A DNA stretch of 47,947 bases, from the NCBI GenBank assembly GCA_934090595.1, contig CAKOJO010000002.1, positions 1 to 47,947 of the forward strand, given 5' to 3'. The translations under genes were made by a program, and so were the position numbers. Of this stretch, positions 39,673-47,936 are shown one piece after another. Numbering within the stretch: the first letter of the stretch is position 1; the number at the start of each line of letters is the position of its first letter. The DNA comes from an uncultured Bacilli bacterium. GTDB taxonomy: Bacteria > Bacillota_I > Bacilli_A > RF39 > UBA660. A model generated the notes under the pieces. That model searched no databases and was not told the DNA's origin. It saw only the letters and a list, made by a program, of their open reading frames with translations.

Positions 39673-40785
39673 ATGAAAGTATGTAAAAAATGTAAAAAAC
39701 AAGTACCAAATAAACTAAAAATATGTAGATATTGTGGAGCAGATGTATCAAAAGCAAAGATAATACCTTCGAATAAAAAAAGTACTAAAACAAATAATAA
39801 AGTACAAAAAAATATAAAAGAACAATTACCAAAAGATATAATTGATATAAAAGAAGTACCTGAACAAGAAGTAGAAATAAAAGTACAAAAAGAAATAACT
39901 GAAAAACCACAAATAATTAAAAACTCTAAATTACAAAGTAAACCAAAAAAAATTAAAACTCAAAAAAAGAAAATACAAAAAATAAAATTACCAAAGAAGA
40001 CTACAAAAAAAATAAATAATAAGTTTGAAAAAATAAAAAAAATCTTATTAAAACTAAAAACTAAAAAAAACCTTAAGAGAATCATAGTAAGTATAATTGT
40101 ACTAACATTGGTGATAACAATAACCCTATCAGGAATAAAACTATACCATAAATTATTCGATATTGGTGAAGAAGTAAAACCAAATGAAACTACTACCAGA
40201 GTGTTTGATATAAATGAAACAATAAGATACAAAGATGTAAACTATAAAGTTAAAAAAGTAGAACTAAACGAAACAGGAACAGAGTATAAAAAGCCTAAAG
40301 ATGGTAATCAATTCATTATAGTAACAATACAATATGAAAATAAATCTGATGAACCAGTAAGTTATAGTTCTAAAAACTGGAAACTTGAAAATAAAGATAA
40401 AGAAGAAACTCAAAGAATCTTTACCGCTCTTGATGTTAATACAGCTCTTTACAGTGGTAAACTAGTAATCGGAGCAACTAAAGTTGGTACTTTAGTATTT
40501 GAACAATCTAAAAAATATGACTCTTTCAAATTGAACTTTTATGAGTTAAAAGAAGAAAAGAAAGAAGATAAAAAAGAAACTAAAGAAAATGTCAAAGAAG
40601 ATAAGAAAGCTGTTAAAGAAGATGAGAAAAATGCTGAAGAAGAAAAAGAAAAACCAATATTTTCAATCAATATAAAAATTGAAAATAAAGATAAAGAAAA
40701 AGAAAAAAATAAAGAAGAATCAAAAAATAAAACAACACAAACAACTAAAAAAGAAACTAAAGATAAAGAACTTAGCAAAAAATAA
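39673..40785 (+). CDS. Zinc-ribbon, single-pass membrane protein with DUF4352 domain
   Basis: The 370-residue protein has a cytoplasmic zinc ribbon at its N-terminus (Cys4, Cys7, Cys18, Cys21), a long lysine-rich linker, one membrane helix (about 136-158) and an extracellular DUF4352-like immunoglobulin-type domain ('GNQFIIVTIQYENKSDEPVS'). It ends in a highly charged Lys/Glu tail. The function of DUF4352 proteins is not established; they are common at Gram-positive cell surfaces. The frame is open 84 bases further upstream, but AGGTGA lies before ATG 39673. Confidence 0.85.
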   Translation: MKVCKKCKKQVPNKLKICRYCGADVSKAKIIPSNKKSTKTNNKVQKNIKEQLPKDIIDIKEVPEQEVEIKVQKEITEKPQIIKNSKLQSKPKKIKTQKKKIQKIKLPKKTTKKINNKFEKIKKILLKLKTKKNLKRIIVSIIVLTLVITITLSGIKLYHKLFDIGEEVKPNETTTRVFDINETIRYKDVNYKVKKVELNETGTEYKKPKDGNQFIIVTIQYENKSDEPVSYSSKNWKLENKDKEETQRIFTALDVNTALYSGKLVIGATKVGTLVFEQSKKYDSFKLNFYELKEEKKEDKKETKENVKEDKKAVKEDEKNAEEEKEKPIFSINIKIENKDKEKEKNKEESKNKTTQTTKKETKDKELSKK

Positions 40786-40798
40786 GTTCTTTTGTTTA
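40765..40798 (+). terminator. Terminator of the DUF4352 gene
   Basis: AAAGAACTT (40765-40773) pairs with AAGTTCTTT (40784-40792), followed by TGTTT. The stop codon lies in the hairpin. Confidence 0.82.
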
Positions 40799-40844
40799 TA
40801 ATAAAATCATTCTCTTACATATATTACACTAGGAGGATGATATT

Positions 40845-41723
40845 ATGTACGTAAAATATCCTGTAAATGCAGTAGGAATAACATCAGACTTTGGATTAAG
40901 AACTCATCCCATAACTAAAGTAAGTAGATATCACTATGGATTAGATTTAGGATGGATAAAAAAGCCAGGGGAACCAGTATATGCAACATATGATGCAACT
41001 GTAATTGAAGAAGGTTACACTTCATCAATGGGAAATTATATAGTTTTAAAATATGTAAAAGGAGAAAATACAATCATAAATATATACATGCATTTAAAAC
41101 AAAGATCATTAATAAAAAAAGGTAAAAAAGTAAAGCAAGGAGAAAAACTAGGATATATGGGAGAAACAGGACTAGCACAAGGAGTACATCTTCATTTTGA
41201 ATATTGGGTATGTCCTAAAAATTATAAATATAAATCATCAGATGCTTCCAAATATGCAAAAGATCCATTAAACTATTTATATTTATTTGATGACCAAACG
41301 GTTACTAAAAACTCCAGTTCAAGAGTTAAAAAAGTAGTGGGCACACCAACTACTAGAAATAAAGATAAAAACCAAGTTCAAGTCTTACAAGAATATCTAA
41401 ATTGTAGAGATAATTCTTCATTATCAGGAAAAGTATTAGGCTTTGCTAATCTTGGATACTACAATGTTCTAGATAAAAAAGAATCAAATGGTTATACTTG
41501 GTATAGAATAGACTACAATAAATGGATAGCAAATGTAAAAGACTATGTCAAAGTATTAAACAAAGAAGAACAACCAGTAACTCCAACTCCAACACCAGAA
41601 CCAACCGATCCTAAAACACTCGAAGACTATAATAGTTTTACAGCATCAAAAGATGGTTACTACTGTATATATTTAAAACAAAATGAAAAAATATATTACC
41701 CAAAACAAAAAGATTCAAACTAA
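40845..41723 (+). CDS. M23 (LytM) peptidase with SH3-like domain, endolysin-like
   Basis: The 292-residue protein begins directly with the LytM domain (about 1-145). The zinc ligands His30 and Asp34 ('RYHYGLDLG'), His83 and the HxH His115-Leu-His117 are all present, so it should cut peptidoglycan cross-bridges. It is followed by an SH3-like wall-binding domain (about 180-235, 'YYNVLDKKESNGYTWYRIDYNKWIA'), a proline/threonine linker ('PVTPTPTPEPTDP') and a short C-terminal domain. There is no signal peptide or membrane helix, as in phage endolysins that need a holin. No phage genes are nearby. AGGAGG precedes the ATG. Confidence 0.93.
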   Translation: MYVKYPVNAVGITSDFGLRTHPITKVSRYHYGLDLGWIKKPGEPVYATYDATVIEEGYTSSMGNYIVLKYVKGENTIINIYMHLKQRSLIKKGKKVKQGEKLGYMGETGLAQGVHLHFEYWVCPKNYKYKSSDASKYAKDPLNYLYLFDDQTVTKNSSSRVKKVVGTPTTRNKDKNQVQVLQEYLNCRDNSSLSGKVLGFANLGYYNVLDKKESNGYTWYRIDYNKWIANVKDYVKVLNKEEQPVTPTPTPEPTDPKTLEDYNSFTASKDGYYCIYLKQNEKIYYPKQKDSN

Positions 41724-41735
41724 ATGAATCTTTTT
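41707..41735. terminator. Bidirectional terminator
   Basis: AAAAAGATTCA (41707-41717) pairs with TGAATCTTTTT (41725-41735) between the convergent M23 and ZnuA-like genes. Confidence 0.88.
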
Positions 41736-42603
41736 ATTTATAAGTTTCTTTCTTAATTAAATCTAAATTATAATGCATCAAAGATAAGTAATCATCATTA
41801 TTAGAAATATCTTCTTCTTTAATATTATCAAGAGACCTAATAGTAAGTTTTTCTACACCATACTTCTTTATAAAGTTTTCTATATCATCACTAATTTTTT
41901 CATTTTCAATAACAAACACATAACTAATCTTTTTATTATTATACAAAGCACTAGCAACATCAATATTACTTTGTTTAGTCTTACCATTTTCAGTTAAGTT
42001 AATAACTTTGAAACCATACTTATTTAAATAATTTAAACTCTCATCATAAACAACAATCGTAGGTAAATTAGAACTTTCAGCAGCTTTCTTTATTTCAGAC
42101 TCAAGTTCAGTAATATCTACTTTAAGTAAATCATACTTATTATTTATGCTATCAATTACAACACTAGAATTAATATATTCACTAAGTTCATTTCTTATAT
42201 TTTGAGCAACCATAAGTATATTCGAAGGATTTAACCAAACATCACTATCCTTATAAGTAGAATCAATACCATAAGAAGCATCAATTATTTTTAAGTTTCT
42301 ATTAAAACCTAACATATCTTTAGCATATTCCTTTTCTGAAGTATTACCATTATATATAAATAAATCTTTTTCACTATAATCACGCAACATCTTATTAGTT
42401 AATTTATACTCATTAACAATAGTGCCTTTAGGATAAATACTAGTTATATTAGAATCATCACCATATAATCTATTAGTAATATAATCAATTGGATATATAG
42501 TAGTAACTATATCAATACCTTGCATTACATCACTTTTAATACATCCACTACAACTAAATAAAATAACAAAAATAAATAATAAATAAATAATTTTCTTTTT
42601 CAT
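41734..42603 (-). CDS. ZnuA/TroA-like lipoprotein lacking metal-binding histidines
   Basis: The 289-residue protein has a signal peptide with a lipobox (Cys18 in 'LFSC' or Cys21 in 'CSGC'). Its fold markers are those of the metal-binding cluster of ABC substrate-binding proteins: 'IVTTIYPIDYITNRLYGD', 'IYPKGTIVNEYKLTNKMLRDYSEKDLFIYNG', 'DVWLNPSNILMVAQNI' and 'VVYDESLNYLNKYGF'. In true ZnuA these places hold His residues (H-x-Y/F-E-P, D-P-H-x-W, S-H-D-A-F); all are replaced here. It probably does not carry zinc in the usual way. No ABC permease or ATPase partner is adjacent. It lies 2 bases after yidD. Confidence 0.85.
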   Translation of the reverse strand: MKKKIIYLLFIFVILFSCSGCIKSDVMQGIDIVTTIYPIDYITNRLYGDDSNITSIYPKGTIVNEYKLTNKMLRDYSEKDLFIYNGNTSEKEYAKDMLGFNRNLKIIDASYGIDSTYKDSDVWLNPSNILMVAQNIRNELSEYINSSVVIDSINNKYDLLKVDITELESEIKKAAESSNLPTIVVYDESLNYLNKYGFKVINLTENGKTKQSNIDVASALYNNKKISYVFVIENEKISDDIENFIKKYGVEKLTIRSLDNIKEEDISNNDDYLSLMHYNLDLIKKETYK

Positions 42604-42605
42604 AA

Positions 42606-42827
42606 TTACTCCTTTTTACCCTTAGGAACAGGATCATAACCACTAGTTCCAAAAGGATTACACCTTAATATTCTTTTAATAGTTAAATAACTTCCATAAA
42701 TAGCACCATGTATCTTAATTGCCTCAATTCCATAATTTGAACAACTAGGAACATGACGACACATATCATGCCATGGACCTGGTATCATTTGATATACTTT
42801 TATAATCCCAATTAAAATCTCTCTCAA
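42606..42827 (-). CDS. yidD: YidD, membrane protein insertion efficiency factor
   Basis: The short protein has the complete YidD signature: 'IKVYQMIPGPWHDMCRHVPSCSNYGIEAIKIHGAIYGSYLTIKRILRCNPFGTSGYDPVP', in which the cysteines and the C-N-P-F-G-x-x-G-x-D-P-V-P end are conserved (quoted across short segments). It assists membrane insertion by YidC, from the cytoplasmic face. The start is uncertain: TTG 42827 has GGTGG 5 bases upstream and gives the usual length (73), while ATG 42839 or a longer frame to 42872 have no ribosome site. Confidence 0.93.
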   Translation of the reverse strand: MREILIGIIKVYQMIPGPWHDMCRHVPSCSNYGIEAIKIHGAIYGSYLTIKRILRCNPFGTSGYDPVPKGKKE

Positions 42828-42930
42828 AAGTACCACCATTATCATTTTACTATTAAAAGAAGAAAATATCAATCAAAGAGTATTATTTTTAATAAAAATA
42901 TGATATATTTATACAAAGAAGGTGACAAAC

Positions 42931-43599
42931 ATGGAAGAACTTTTTAAAAAAATAAATATAACTCCAAAAAATAAAGATTTATATATACAAGCATTTACTC
43001 ATACATCATATGCATATGAAAATAATCTAAAAGAATCATATGAAACATTAGAATTTTTAGGAGATGCAATAGTAGACTTAGTAGTATCAGACTACCTTTA
43101 TAGAAGCAATAAATATACCGAAGGAGAAATGACAAAAATAAGAGCCTCATACGTATGTGAAAATGCTCTTTATGAATATGCTAATGACTTACACTTTAGT
43201 GATTACATAAGAGTAGGCATTGGAGAAAGTCATACTGGTGGTACACATAAAAAAGCAATTATGGCAGATACATTTGAATCTCTTATGGGTGCAATATACT
43301 TAGATTTAGGATTTGAAAAAGTAAAAGAAGTAGCATTAAGTATAATCATACCTTATATTGAAGATGAAAACGTAAGATTCTTTAAAGATTATAAATCAGC
43401 ATTACAAGAAGCAGTACAAACTACTAAGACACCAGTAGACTATGAACTTTTAGAGGCAACTGGACCATCACATGATAAAAGATTTAAAGTAGCAGTAAAA
43501 ATAGATGGAATAACATATGGAACAGGAACTGGTAAATCAAAAAAACAAGCAGAACAAGAAGCTGCTAAAAAAACAATGGGTATGCTAGCGGACAAATAA
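42931..43599 (+). CDS. rnc: Ribonuclease III
   Basis: The enzyme cleaves double-stranded RNA in rRNA and mRNA processing. The 222-residue protein has the signature 'ETLEFLGDAIVDL' with Glu41 and Asp45, 'DTFESLMGAIYLD' with Asp113 and Glu116, and a C-terminal double-stranded RNA-binding domain (about 150-220, ending 'KSKKQAEQEAAKKTMGML'). The frame could start at GTG 42922, but GAAGGTG ends there and ATG 42931 is correctly spaced. It is not next to smc or ftsY as it is in B. subtilis. Confidence 0.97.
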   Translation: MEELFKKINITPKNKDLYIQAFTHTSYAYENNLKESYETLEFLGDAIVDLVVSDYLYRSNKYTEGEMTKIRASYVCENALYEYANDLHFSDYIRVGIGESHTGGTHKKAIMADTFESLMGAIYLDLGFEKVKEVALSIIIPYIEDENVRFFKDYKSALQEAVQTTKTPVDYELLEATGPSHDKRFKVAVKIDGITYGTGTGKSKKQAEQEAAKKTMGMLADK

Positions 43600-43631
43600 A
43601 GGGAAGACTAATCTCTTTTTTTCTTATATAA

Positions 43632-43660
43632 AAAAGTATTTCAATAACTAAAATACTTTT
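43632..43660. terminator. Bidirectional terminator
   Basis: AAAAGTATTT (43632-43641) pairs with AAATACTTTT (43651-43660) between the convergent rnc and AAA/DUF4143 genes. Confidence 0.82.
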
Positions 43661-44852
43661 AATCTTCCAATAACCATTCAATAATATTTTTATGAATAAT
43701 TCCATTTTGAGAGAAATCTAACTCATCAATTGAAATTACATACTTAGGATAATTGTCATCAATTCCATTAAATGCTCCGAACTCTCTTTCTTGATTCTCA
43801 TCATTTAAAGAATAACAAACTTGAAAATACTCTTTTTTTCCATATCTTGTAGCAACAAAATCTATTTCTTTTCCGTCATTATTACCAATGCTTACATTAT
43901 AACCTCTATAAATTAATTCATTATAAACTATATTCTCTAAATAAGCACCATATTGAGATTTTTTATTAGTATTAAGTATTTGTCCTAACCCCAAATCAGT
44001 TAAATAATACTTATCTTTTCTAGATAATATTCTTTTACCTCTTATATCGTACTCAGAAACTTTAGACATCAACATAGATGCTTCAGCATAATCTAAACAA
44101 TCATACACAGTTTTAGTAGAAATAGGTATTTCCTCTTTTTCAAACTCATTTAACATGTTTTTAGTAGAAAACACTTGAGAAGGATTAGTAACTAAGTATT
44201 CCATAATTCTCTCAAAGATAGTTACATTTTTAATATTATATCTTTTTACAATATCCTTAAGAACAATAGAATTAAAAATATCATATAAGAATACTTTCAT
44301 TGATTCTTCATCATTAAAATCAAATCTCTGAGGCATTCCTCCCCATAATATATAATTAAAAAACTCATTTTTTATATCCTCTTTAGATTTTAACTTTTTA
44401 AGTTCCACCACTTCTTTAAAAGTAAATGGTGCCATTTTAAATGCAACATATCTACCAGTCAATAAAGTAGCCAGTTCTCCAGACAATAACTTAGAATTAG
44501 AACCAGTTATAAATATAGAAACATTTAAAGTTGCTTTATATGATGCTATAAGTTTTTCCCAATCCTTAACAACTTGTATTTCATCAAAAAATAAATAATA
44601 CTTATCCTCATCAGTAAACTTAGGCTCAATATATTCATTCAACTTCATATAATCTGTAATATTTGCAAACTTAATATTTTCAAAATTAATATAAATAATA
44701 TGTTCATTATCAATACCTTGTTCTTTTAATTCATCAATAATTTGTTTTAATAAAACAGACTTACCACAACGTCTAATTCCTGTAATTACTTTGATTAAAT
44801 CTTTATCATAAAAGTTTCTCATTTGAGATAAGTATTTTTCTCTTTTTATCAT
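43659..44852 (-). CDS. AAA_14/DUF4143 ATPase, second copy
   Basis: The 397-residue protein has Walker A GIRRCGKS in 'VITGIRRCGKSVLLKQ', Walker B 'YYLFFDEIQVVKDW', sensor 1 'IFITGSNSKLLSGELATLLTGR', the family segment 'MAPFTFKEVVEL', a winged-helix middle part ('STKTVYDCLDYAEAS') and the DUF4143 nuclease-like end ('LENIVYNELIYRGY', 'KEIDFVA', 'YFQVCYS'). Start 44852 is chosen because GAGGTGA precedes it. Its consensus promoter is overlapped by a pair of dyad repeats, so it is probably tightly repressed. The residues differ greatly from the first copy at 30.9 kb, so they are paralogues, not a duplication. Confidence 0.92.
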   Translation of the reverse strand: MIKREKYLSQMRNFYDKDLIKVITGIRRCGKSVLLKQIIDELKEQGIDNEHIIYINFENIKFANITDYMKLNEYIEPKFTDEDKYYLFFDEIQVVKDWEKLIASYKATLNVSIFITGSNSKLLSGELATLLTGRYVAFKMAPFTFKEVVELKKLKSKEDIKNEFFNYILWGGMPQRFDFNDEESMKVFLYDIFNSIVLKDIVKRYNIKNVTIFERIMEYLVTNPSQVFSTKNMLNEFEKEEIPISTKTVYDCLDYAEASMLMSKVSEYDIRGKRILSRKDKYYLTDLGLGQILNTNKKSQYGAYLENIVYNELIYRGYNVSIGNNDGKEIDFVATRYGKKEYFQVCYSLNDENQEREFGAFNGIDDNYPKYVISIDELDFSQNGIIHKNIIEWLLED

Positions 44853-44870
44853 ACTGTTCACCTCATAAAC

Positions 44871-44899
44871 ATTATACCAAATTATCAACATAATGTCAA
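44871..44899 (-). promoter_or_regulatory. Consensus promoter of the second AAA/DUF4143 gene
   Basis: On the minus strand, -35 TTGACA (44899-44894), 17-base spacer, -10 TATAAT (44876-44871), a perfect match to consensus. Confidence 0.92.
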
Positions 44900-44967
44900 T
44901 TATCTTTTCCTACAGGAAAAGATGACACTAAAAAACGACACATATTTTCCTGTAGGAAAAGATAATT
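44898..44967. repeat. Paired 23-bp inverted repeats, each internally palindromic
   Basis: The 23 bases at 44898-44920 recur exactly, in inverted orientation, at 44945-44967. Each contains TTTTCCT-2-AGGAAAA. The first copy overlaps the -35 box of the promoter at 44871-44899 by two bases. The two dyad centres (44912/44913 and 44952/44953) are 40 bases apart. Confidence 0.93.
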
Positions 44968-44971
44968 AATA

Positions 44972-44992
44972 TTAATAGATAAAATCTATTAA
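44972..44992. repeat. 9-bp inverted repeat
   Basis: TTAATAGAT (44972-44980) and ATCTATTAA (44984-44992) are separated by AAA. There is no T run after it, so it is more likely a protein-binding site than a terminator. Confidence 0.7.
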
Positions 44993-45021
44993 CCTAATTT
45001 TAAAAAATAACCATTAAAATA

Positions 45022-45050
45022 TTGAAACAAATATAAAAATATTATATAAT
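45022..45050 (+). promoter_or_regulatory. Promoter of the large surface protein gene
   Basis: -35 TTGAAA (45022-45027), 17-base spacer, -10 TATAAT (45045-45050). Confidence 0.82.
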
Positions 45051-45095
45051 TAACTTAACATAGAAGATATGTATTTTAAGTATGGTGATTAAAAT

Positions 45096-47777
45096 ATGAA
45101 AGAAAAAATTAGTAATTTAGACAAAGAAACAAAAAGAAGAATTAAAATATTATCATTATCAATACTAGGAATCATAGTACTAGTAAGTGGTATGTCATAT
45201 GCTTTTGTAAGATTAAGTTATACATCTGAAAAAGTAGAAAATATTAATAGTTGTTTTGATATTACTATGAAAGATAATGGTGCACTTAGTTTAAATAATG
45301 CAATACCTACACAAGATACAATAGGAGTTAATACTTCCCCATATACTTATACTATTACAAATACTTGTGATATGGATGCTTATTATGAAACTACTGTTAA
45401 TGTACTTTCTCCATCAAAAACAGATGATGCATCTAAAGTAAGAGTGGCATTATATGGAGATGGTTATCTTACTCCATCTACATTATCAACACTAAAAACA
45501 GGAGAAGTAACTGCTAACTTTACTAATCCACTAACAAACTCAATAGCAAACTATGTAGTAGACGAAGGATACTTACCTGCTAAAACTACTAAAACATTTA
45601 AACTTGCTATGTGGATAGGATATGATGTAACAGAGTTTAATGATGATTTTAAAACACAAATACTAGTTACAGGAATAGCAAAAGAAGCAGAAACACTTAC
45701 AAACCTTTCTGGTGGTGTTAATGTTCTTAAGAATAATACAGTAATAAATGATACAGACTATACTAAAACAACACAAGATGGATTATACTACTTAAAAAGA
45801 AATGATGATCAAGATACATTCTATTTCAGAGGTACAAATGTAAATAATAATATTACTTTTGCCAATAAAGAATGGAAAATAGTAAGAATAAATAAAGATG
45901 GAAGTATTAAATTAGTACTAAATGATTCAATAGGTACTAGTACATATACTAATATAGATACTACATTAAATACTTGGTATAACTCTAATATAAAAACAGC
46001 AGACTATGAAAAATATGTAGTACAAGATAATTATTGTAATGATACAACACTAGCATATAAAAGAGTAGTAACAAATAATAAACCTAAATTAACATGCACT
46101 AGTACTACTAAAAAAAGTATTGGTATATTATCAGTAGATGAAGTAATGCTATCTAATGCAACATATAATAGTACAACAAAAACATCTTATTTAGATTCAT
46201 CTACAACTACATATACCTTAACACCAGCACAAACTAATAATGATGTGTTTGCGTTTGGTGGAACAAAGCAAATAAGTATAGTAAATAAGACTAATACACT
46301 TGGTATTAGACCTACAATTACAATAACAAAAGATGCAGTTTTATCTGGAGAAGGATCTACTTCAAATAAATATACAATTACCGGTTTATTTAGTAATATA
46401 CCAGAAGCTTATGATGATACAACTGCACCAAGTATACAAACAGCAAGTGTAACACAAAACTGGACAAATACAGGAAAACAAATAACAATATCTGCATTTG
46501 ATGAAAGTAAAGGTTCAGGAGTTAGTGCTTATAATATAACAACATCAAATACAAAGCCTGCTTCAAATGCAAGTACATGGGTTAGCATGAGTAATGCTAA
46601 AGTTACTACAACTACTAAATATAATGCTGGTACATACTATGTATGGGTTAAAGATGGATCAAATAATATTAGTACATCTAAAACAGTAACAGTAGATAAA
46701 ATAGATACAACAAAACCTACATGTACATTAACATATGCAAAAACAGGTAATGGATATAGATTACAAATAACAGGACAAGATAGTAACCAATTAGCAGGCA
46801 AACCTTATTCATTTGATGGAACAAACTATCAAGAATTATCTACAAAAGAAATAACAAGTGCAGGTAACTACACTGCATATATTAAAGATATAGCAGGTAA
46901 TACAAATACATGTAGCACTGAAATAAAAGTTTTAATGAATGCTACACAATTTGCCCAAGCAAATGTAGGACAAAATGGGCTAGAACAAATCACTCATACA
47001 ATAGATGATACATTACAAGTAGATAGTAAGTTTGCAACAGAATATAGATATCGTGGAGGAAACGTAAATAATTATGTAACATTTAACAATGAAACATGGA
47101 GAATAATAGGAGTAATACCAACTGAAGATACAAATGGTAATGTAGGGAATAGAATAAAAATAATAAGAAATACCTCAATAGGAAATATGGAATGTAATAA
47201 TACACTAGATACAACAACTAGTTCGCTTAATAACTGGGTAACAACAGATTTAAATACATATTTAAATAATGATTATTATAATACATTAAGTACTGATGCT
47301 AAAAATATGATAGGGACAGCAAAGTATTATCTTGGAGGATATGATAGTTCAAGCATAACAACAGATGTAATGTGGCAATATGAAAGAAAGAATGAAGCAA
47401 ATAGAGCAGGTTACTATCATGGAACAAATCCAATAATGCAAAATGATGCATCTAAGAAGATAGCATTAATGTATGCAAGTGATTATGGATATGCAGCATC
47501 AAAAGAATGTACAAGTAATTTAGGAAGTTATTCTGACTCTACAAATTGTAAAACAACAAATAATTGGCTAGATAAATCACAATCTGAATGGTTGCTTGCG
47601 CAGGATGTTGGTCCTGAGATTTCAATGTCCATTGTGGACTCGGCTGGCTATGTCGACTACGATAACGTCTACAATGTCGAGTATGGCGTCCGTCCAGCAC
47701 TTTATCTGTCATCTAACGTAAAAATTTCAAGTGGAAATGGAACTTCGGAATCACCATACACTCTCAGTATCAGTTGA
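45096..47777 (+). CDS. Large surface protein, probable DGR variable-protein target
   Basis: The 893-residue protein has an N-terminal membrane helix (about 17-37) and is otherwise extracellular. Residues about 45-200 form a strand-rich domain with two cysteines ('NSCFDI', 'TNTCDM'). Two related modules follow: one at about 225-430, ending 'GIRPTITITKDAVLSG', and one at about 640-893, ending 'GVRPALYLSSNVKISSG'. Between them lies an Ig-like segment (about 448-540). The 'Y-x-G-x-N-V-N-N-x-I/V-T-F' phrase opens both modules. The last ~62 residues (from Trp832) are written in GC-rich codons unlike the rest. This and the GVRPAL ending match C-type-lectin-like variable proteins of diversity-generating retroelements. 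GGTGAT precedes the ATG. Confidence 0.85.
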   Translation: MKEKISNLDKETKRRIKILSLSILGIIVLVSGMSYAFVRLSYTSEKVENINSCFDITMKDNGALSLNNAIPTQDTIGVNTSPYTYTITNTCDMDAYYETTVNVLSPSKTDDASKVRVALYGDGYLTPSTLSTLKTGEVTANFTNPLTNSIANYVVDEGYLPAKTTKTFKLAMWIGYDVTEFNDDFKTQILVTGIAKEAETLTNLSGGVNVLKNNTVINDTDYTKTTQDGLYYLKRNDDQDTFYFRGTNVNNNITFANKEWKIVRINKDGSIKLVLNDSIGTSTYTNIDTTLNTWYNSNIKTADYEKYVVQDNYCNDTTLAYKRVVTNNKPKLTCTSTTKKSIGILSVDEVMLSNATYNSTTKTSYLDSSTTTYTLTPAQTNNDVFAFGGTKQISIVNKTNTLGIRPTITITKDAVLSGEGSTSNKYTITGLFSNIPEAYDDTTAPSIQTASVTQNWTNTGKQITISAFDESKGSGVSAYNITTSNTKPASNASTWVSMSNAKVTTTTKYNAGTYYVWVKDGSNNISTSKTVTVDKIDTTKPTCTLTYAKTGNGYRLQITGQDSNQLAGKPYSFDGTNYQELSTKEITSAGNYTAYIKDIAGNTNTCSTEIKVLMNATQFAQANVGQNGLEQITHTIDDTLQVDSKFATEYRYRGGNVNNYVTFNNETWRIIGVIPTEDTNGNVGNRIKIIRNTSIGNMECNNTLDTTTSSLNNWVTTDLNTYLNNDYYNTLSTDAKNMIGTAKYYLGGYDSSSITTDVMWQYERKNEANRAGYYHGTNPIMQNDASKKIALMYASDYGYAASKECTSNLGSYSDSTNCKTTNNWLDKSQSEWLLAQDVGPEISMSIVDSAGYVDYDNVYNVEYGVRPALYLSSNVKISSGNGTSESPYTLSIS
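47589..47776 (+). other. Putative DGR variable region (VR)
   Basis: From about 47589 codons change to TTG, GCG, CAG, GTC, CGT and CTG. Counting bases, 33 of 60 are G or C at 47641-47700 versus 17 of 60 at 47521-47580. The coded segment 'YVDYDNVYNVEYGVRPAL' alternates fixed Val with Asn/Asp/Tyr codons of the form NAC/NAT, as expected when adenines of AAC codons in a template repeat are mutated. The conserved GC-rich GGCGTCCGTCCAGCAC would serve as the retrohoming mark. The template repeat and reverse transcriptase are not in the window. Confidence 0.6.
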
Positions 47778-47790
47778 GTAACTTGAGCGA

Positions 47791-47814
47791 GCCTGCAAGG
47801 TAAAATCTTGCGGC
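47791..47814 (+). repeat. Hairpin/cruciform just after the variable region
   Basis: GCC-T-GCAAG (47791-47799) pairs with CTTGC-GGC (47807-47814) with one bulged T and a 7-base loop, 13 bases after the stop codon. DGR target genes often have such a DNA hairpin immediately downstream that aids retrohoming. Confidence 0.7.
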
Positions 47815-47843
47815 GAGCAGTAGAAAATAAGATTTTAAAATAA

Positions 47844-47875
47844 AGTCATAAATATGTTTAGTACATTTTATGGCT
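47844..47875 (+). repeat. Second 3' hairpin
   Basis: AGTCATAAA-T-ATGT (47844-47857) pairs with ACATTTTATGGCT (47863-47875) with one bulge and one G-U pair. No T run follows, so it is a structured untranslated segment or part of another RNA. Confidence 0.6.
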
Positions 47876-47907
47876 CTACACTTTTTACTGGGGTAGATTT
47901 TAAATAA

Positions 47908-47936
47908 GGCTCCGCGATTTAGTGGGGTCTTTCTTT
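47908..47936 (+). terminator. Terminator at the right edge
   Basis: GGCTCC (47908-47913) pairs with GGGGTC (47924-47929), using two G-U pairs, followed by TTTCTTT. Confidence 0.65.
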
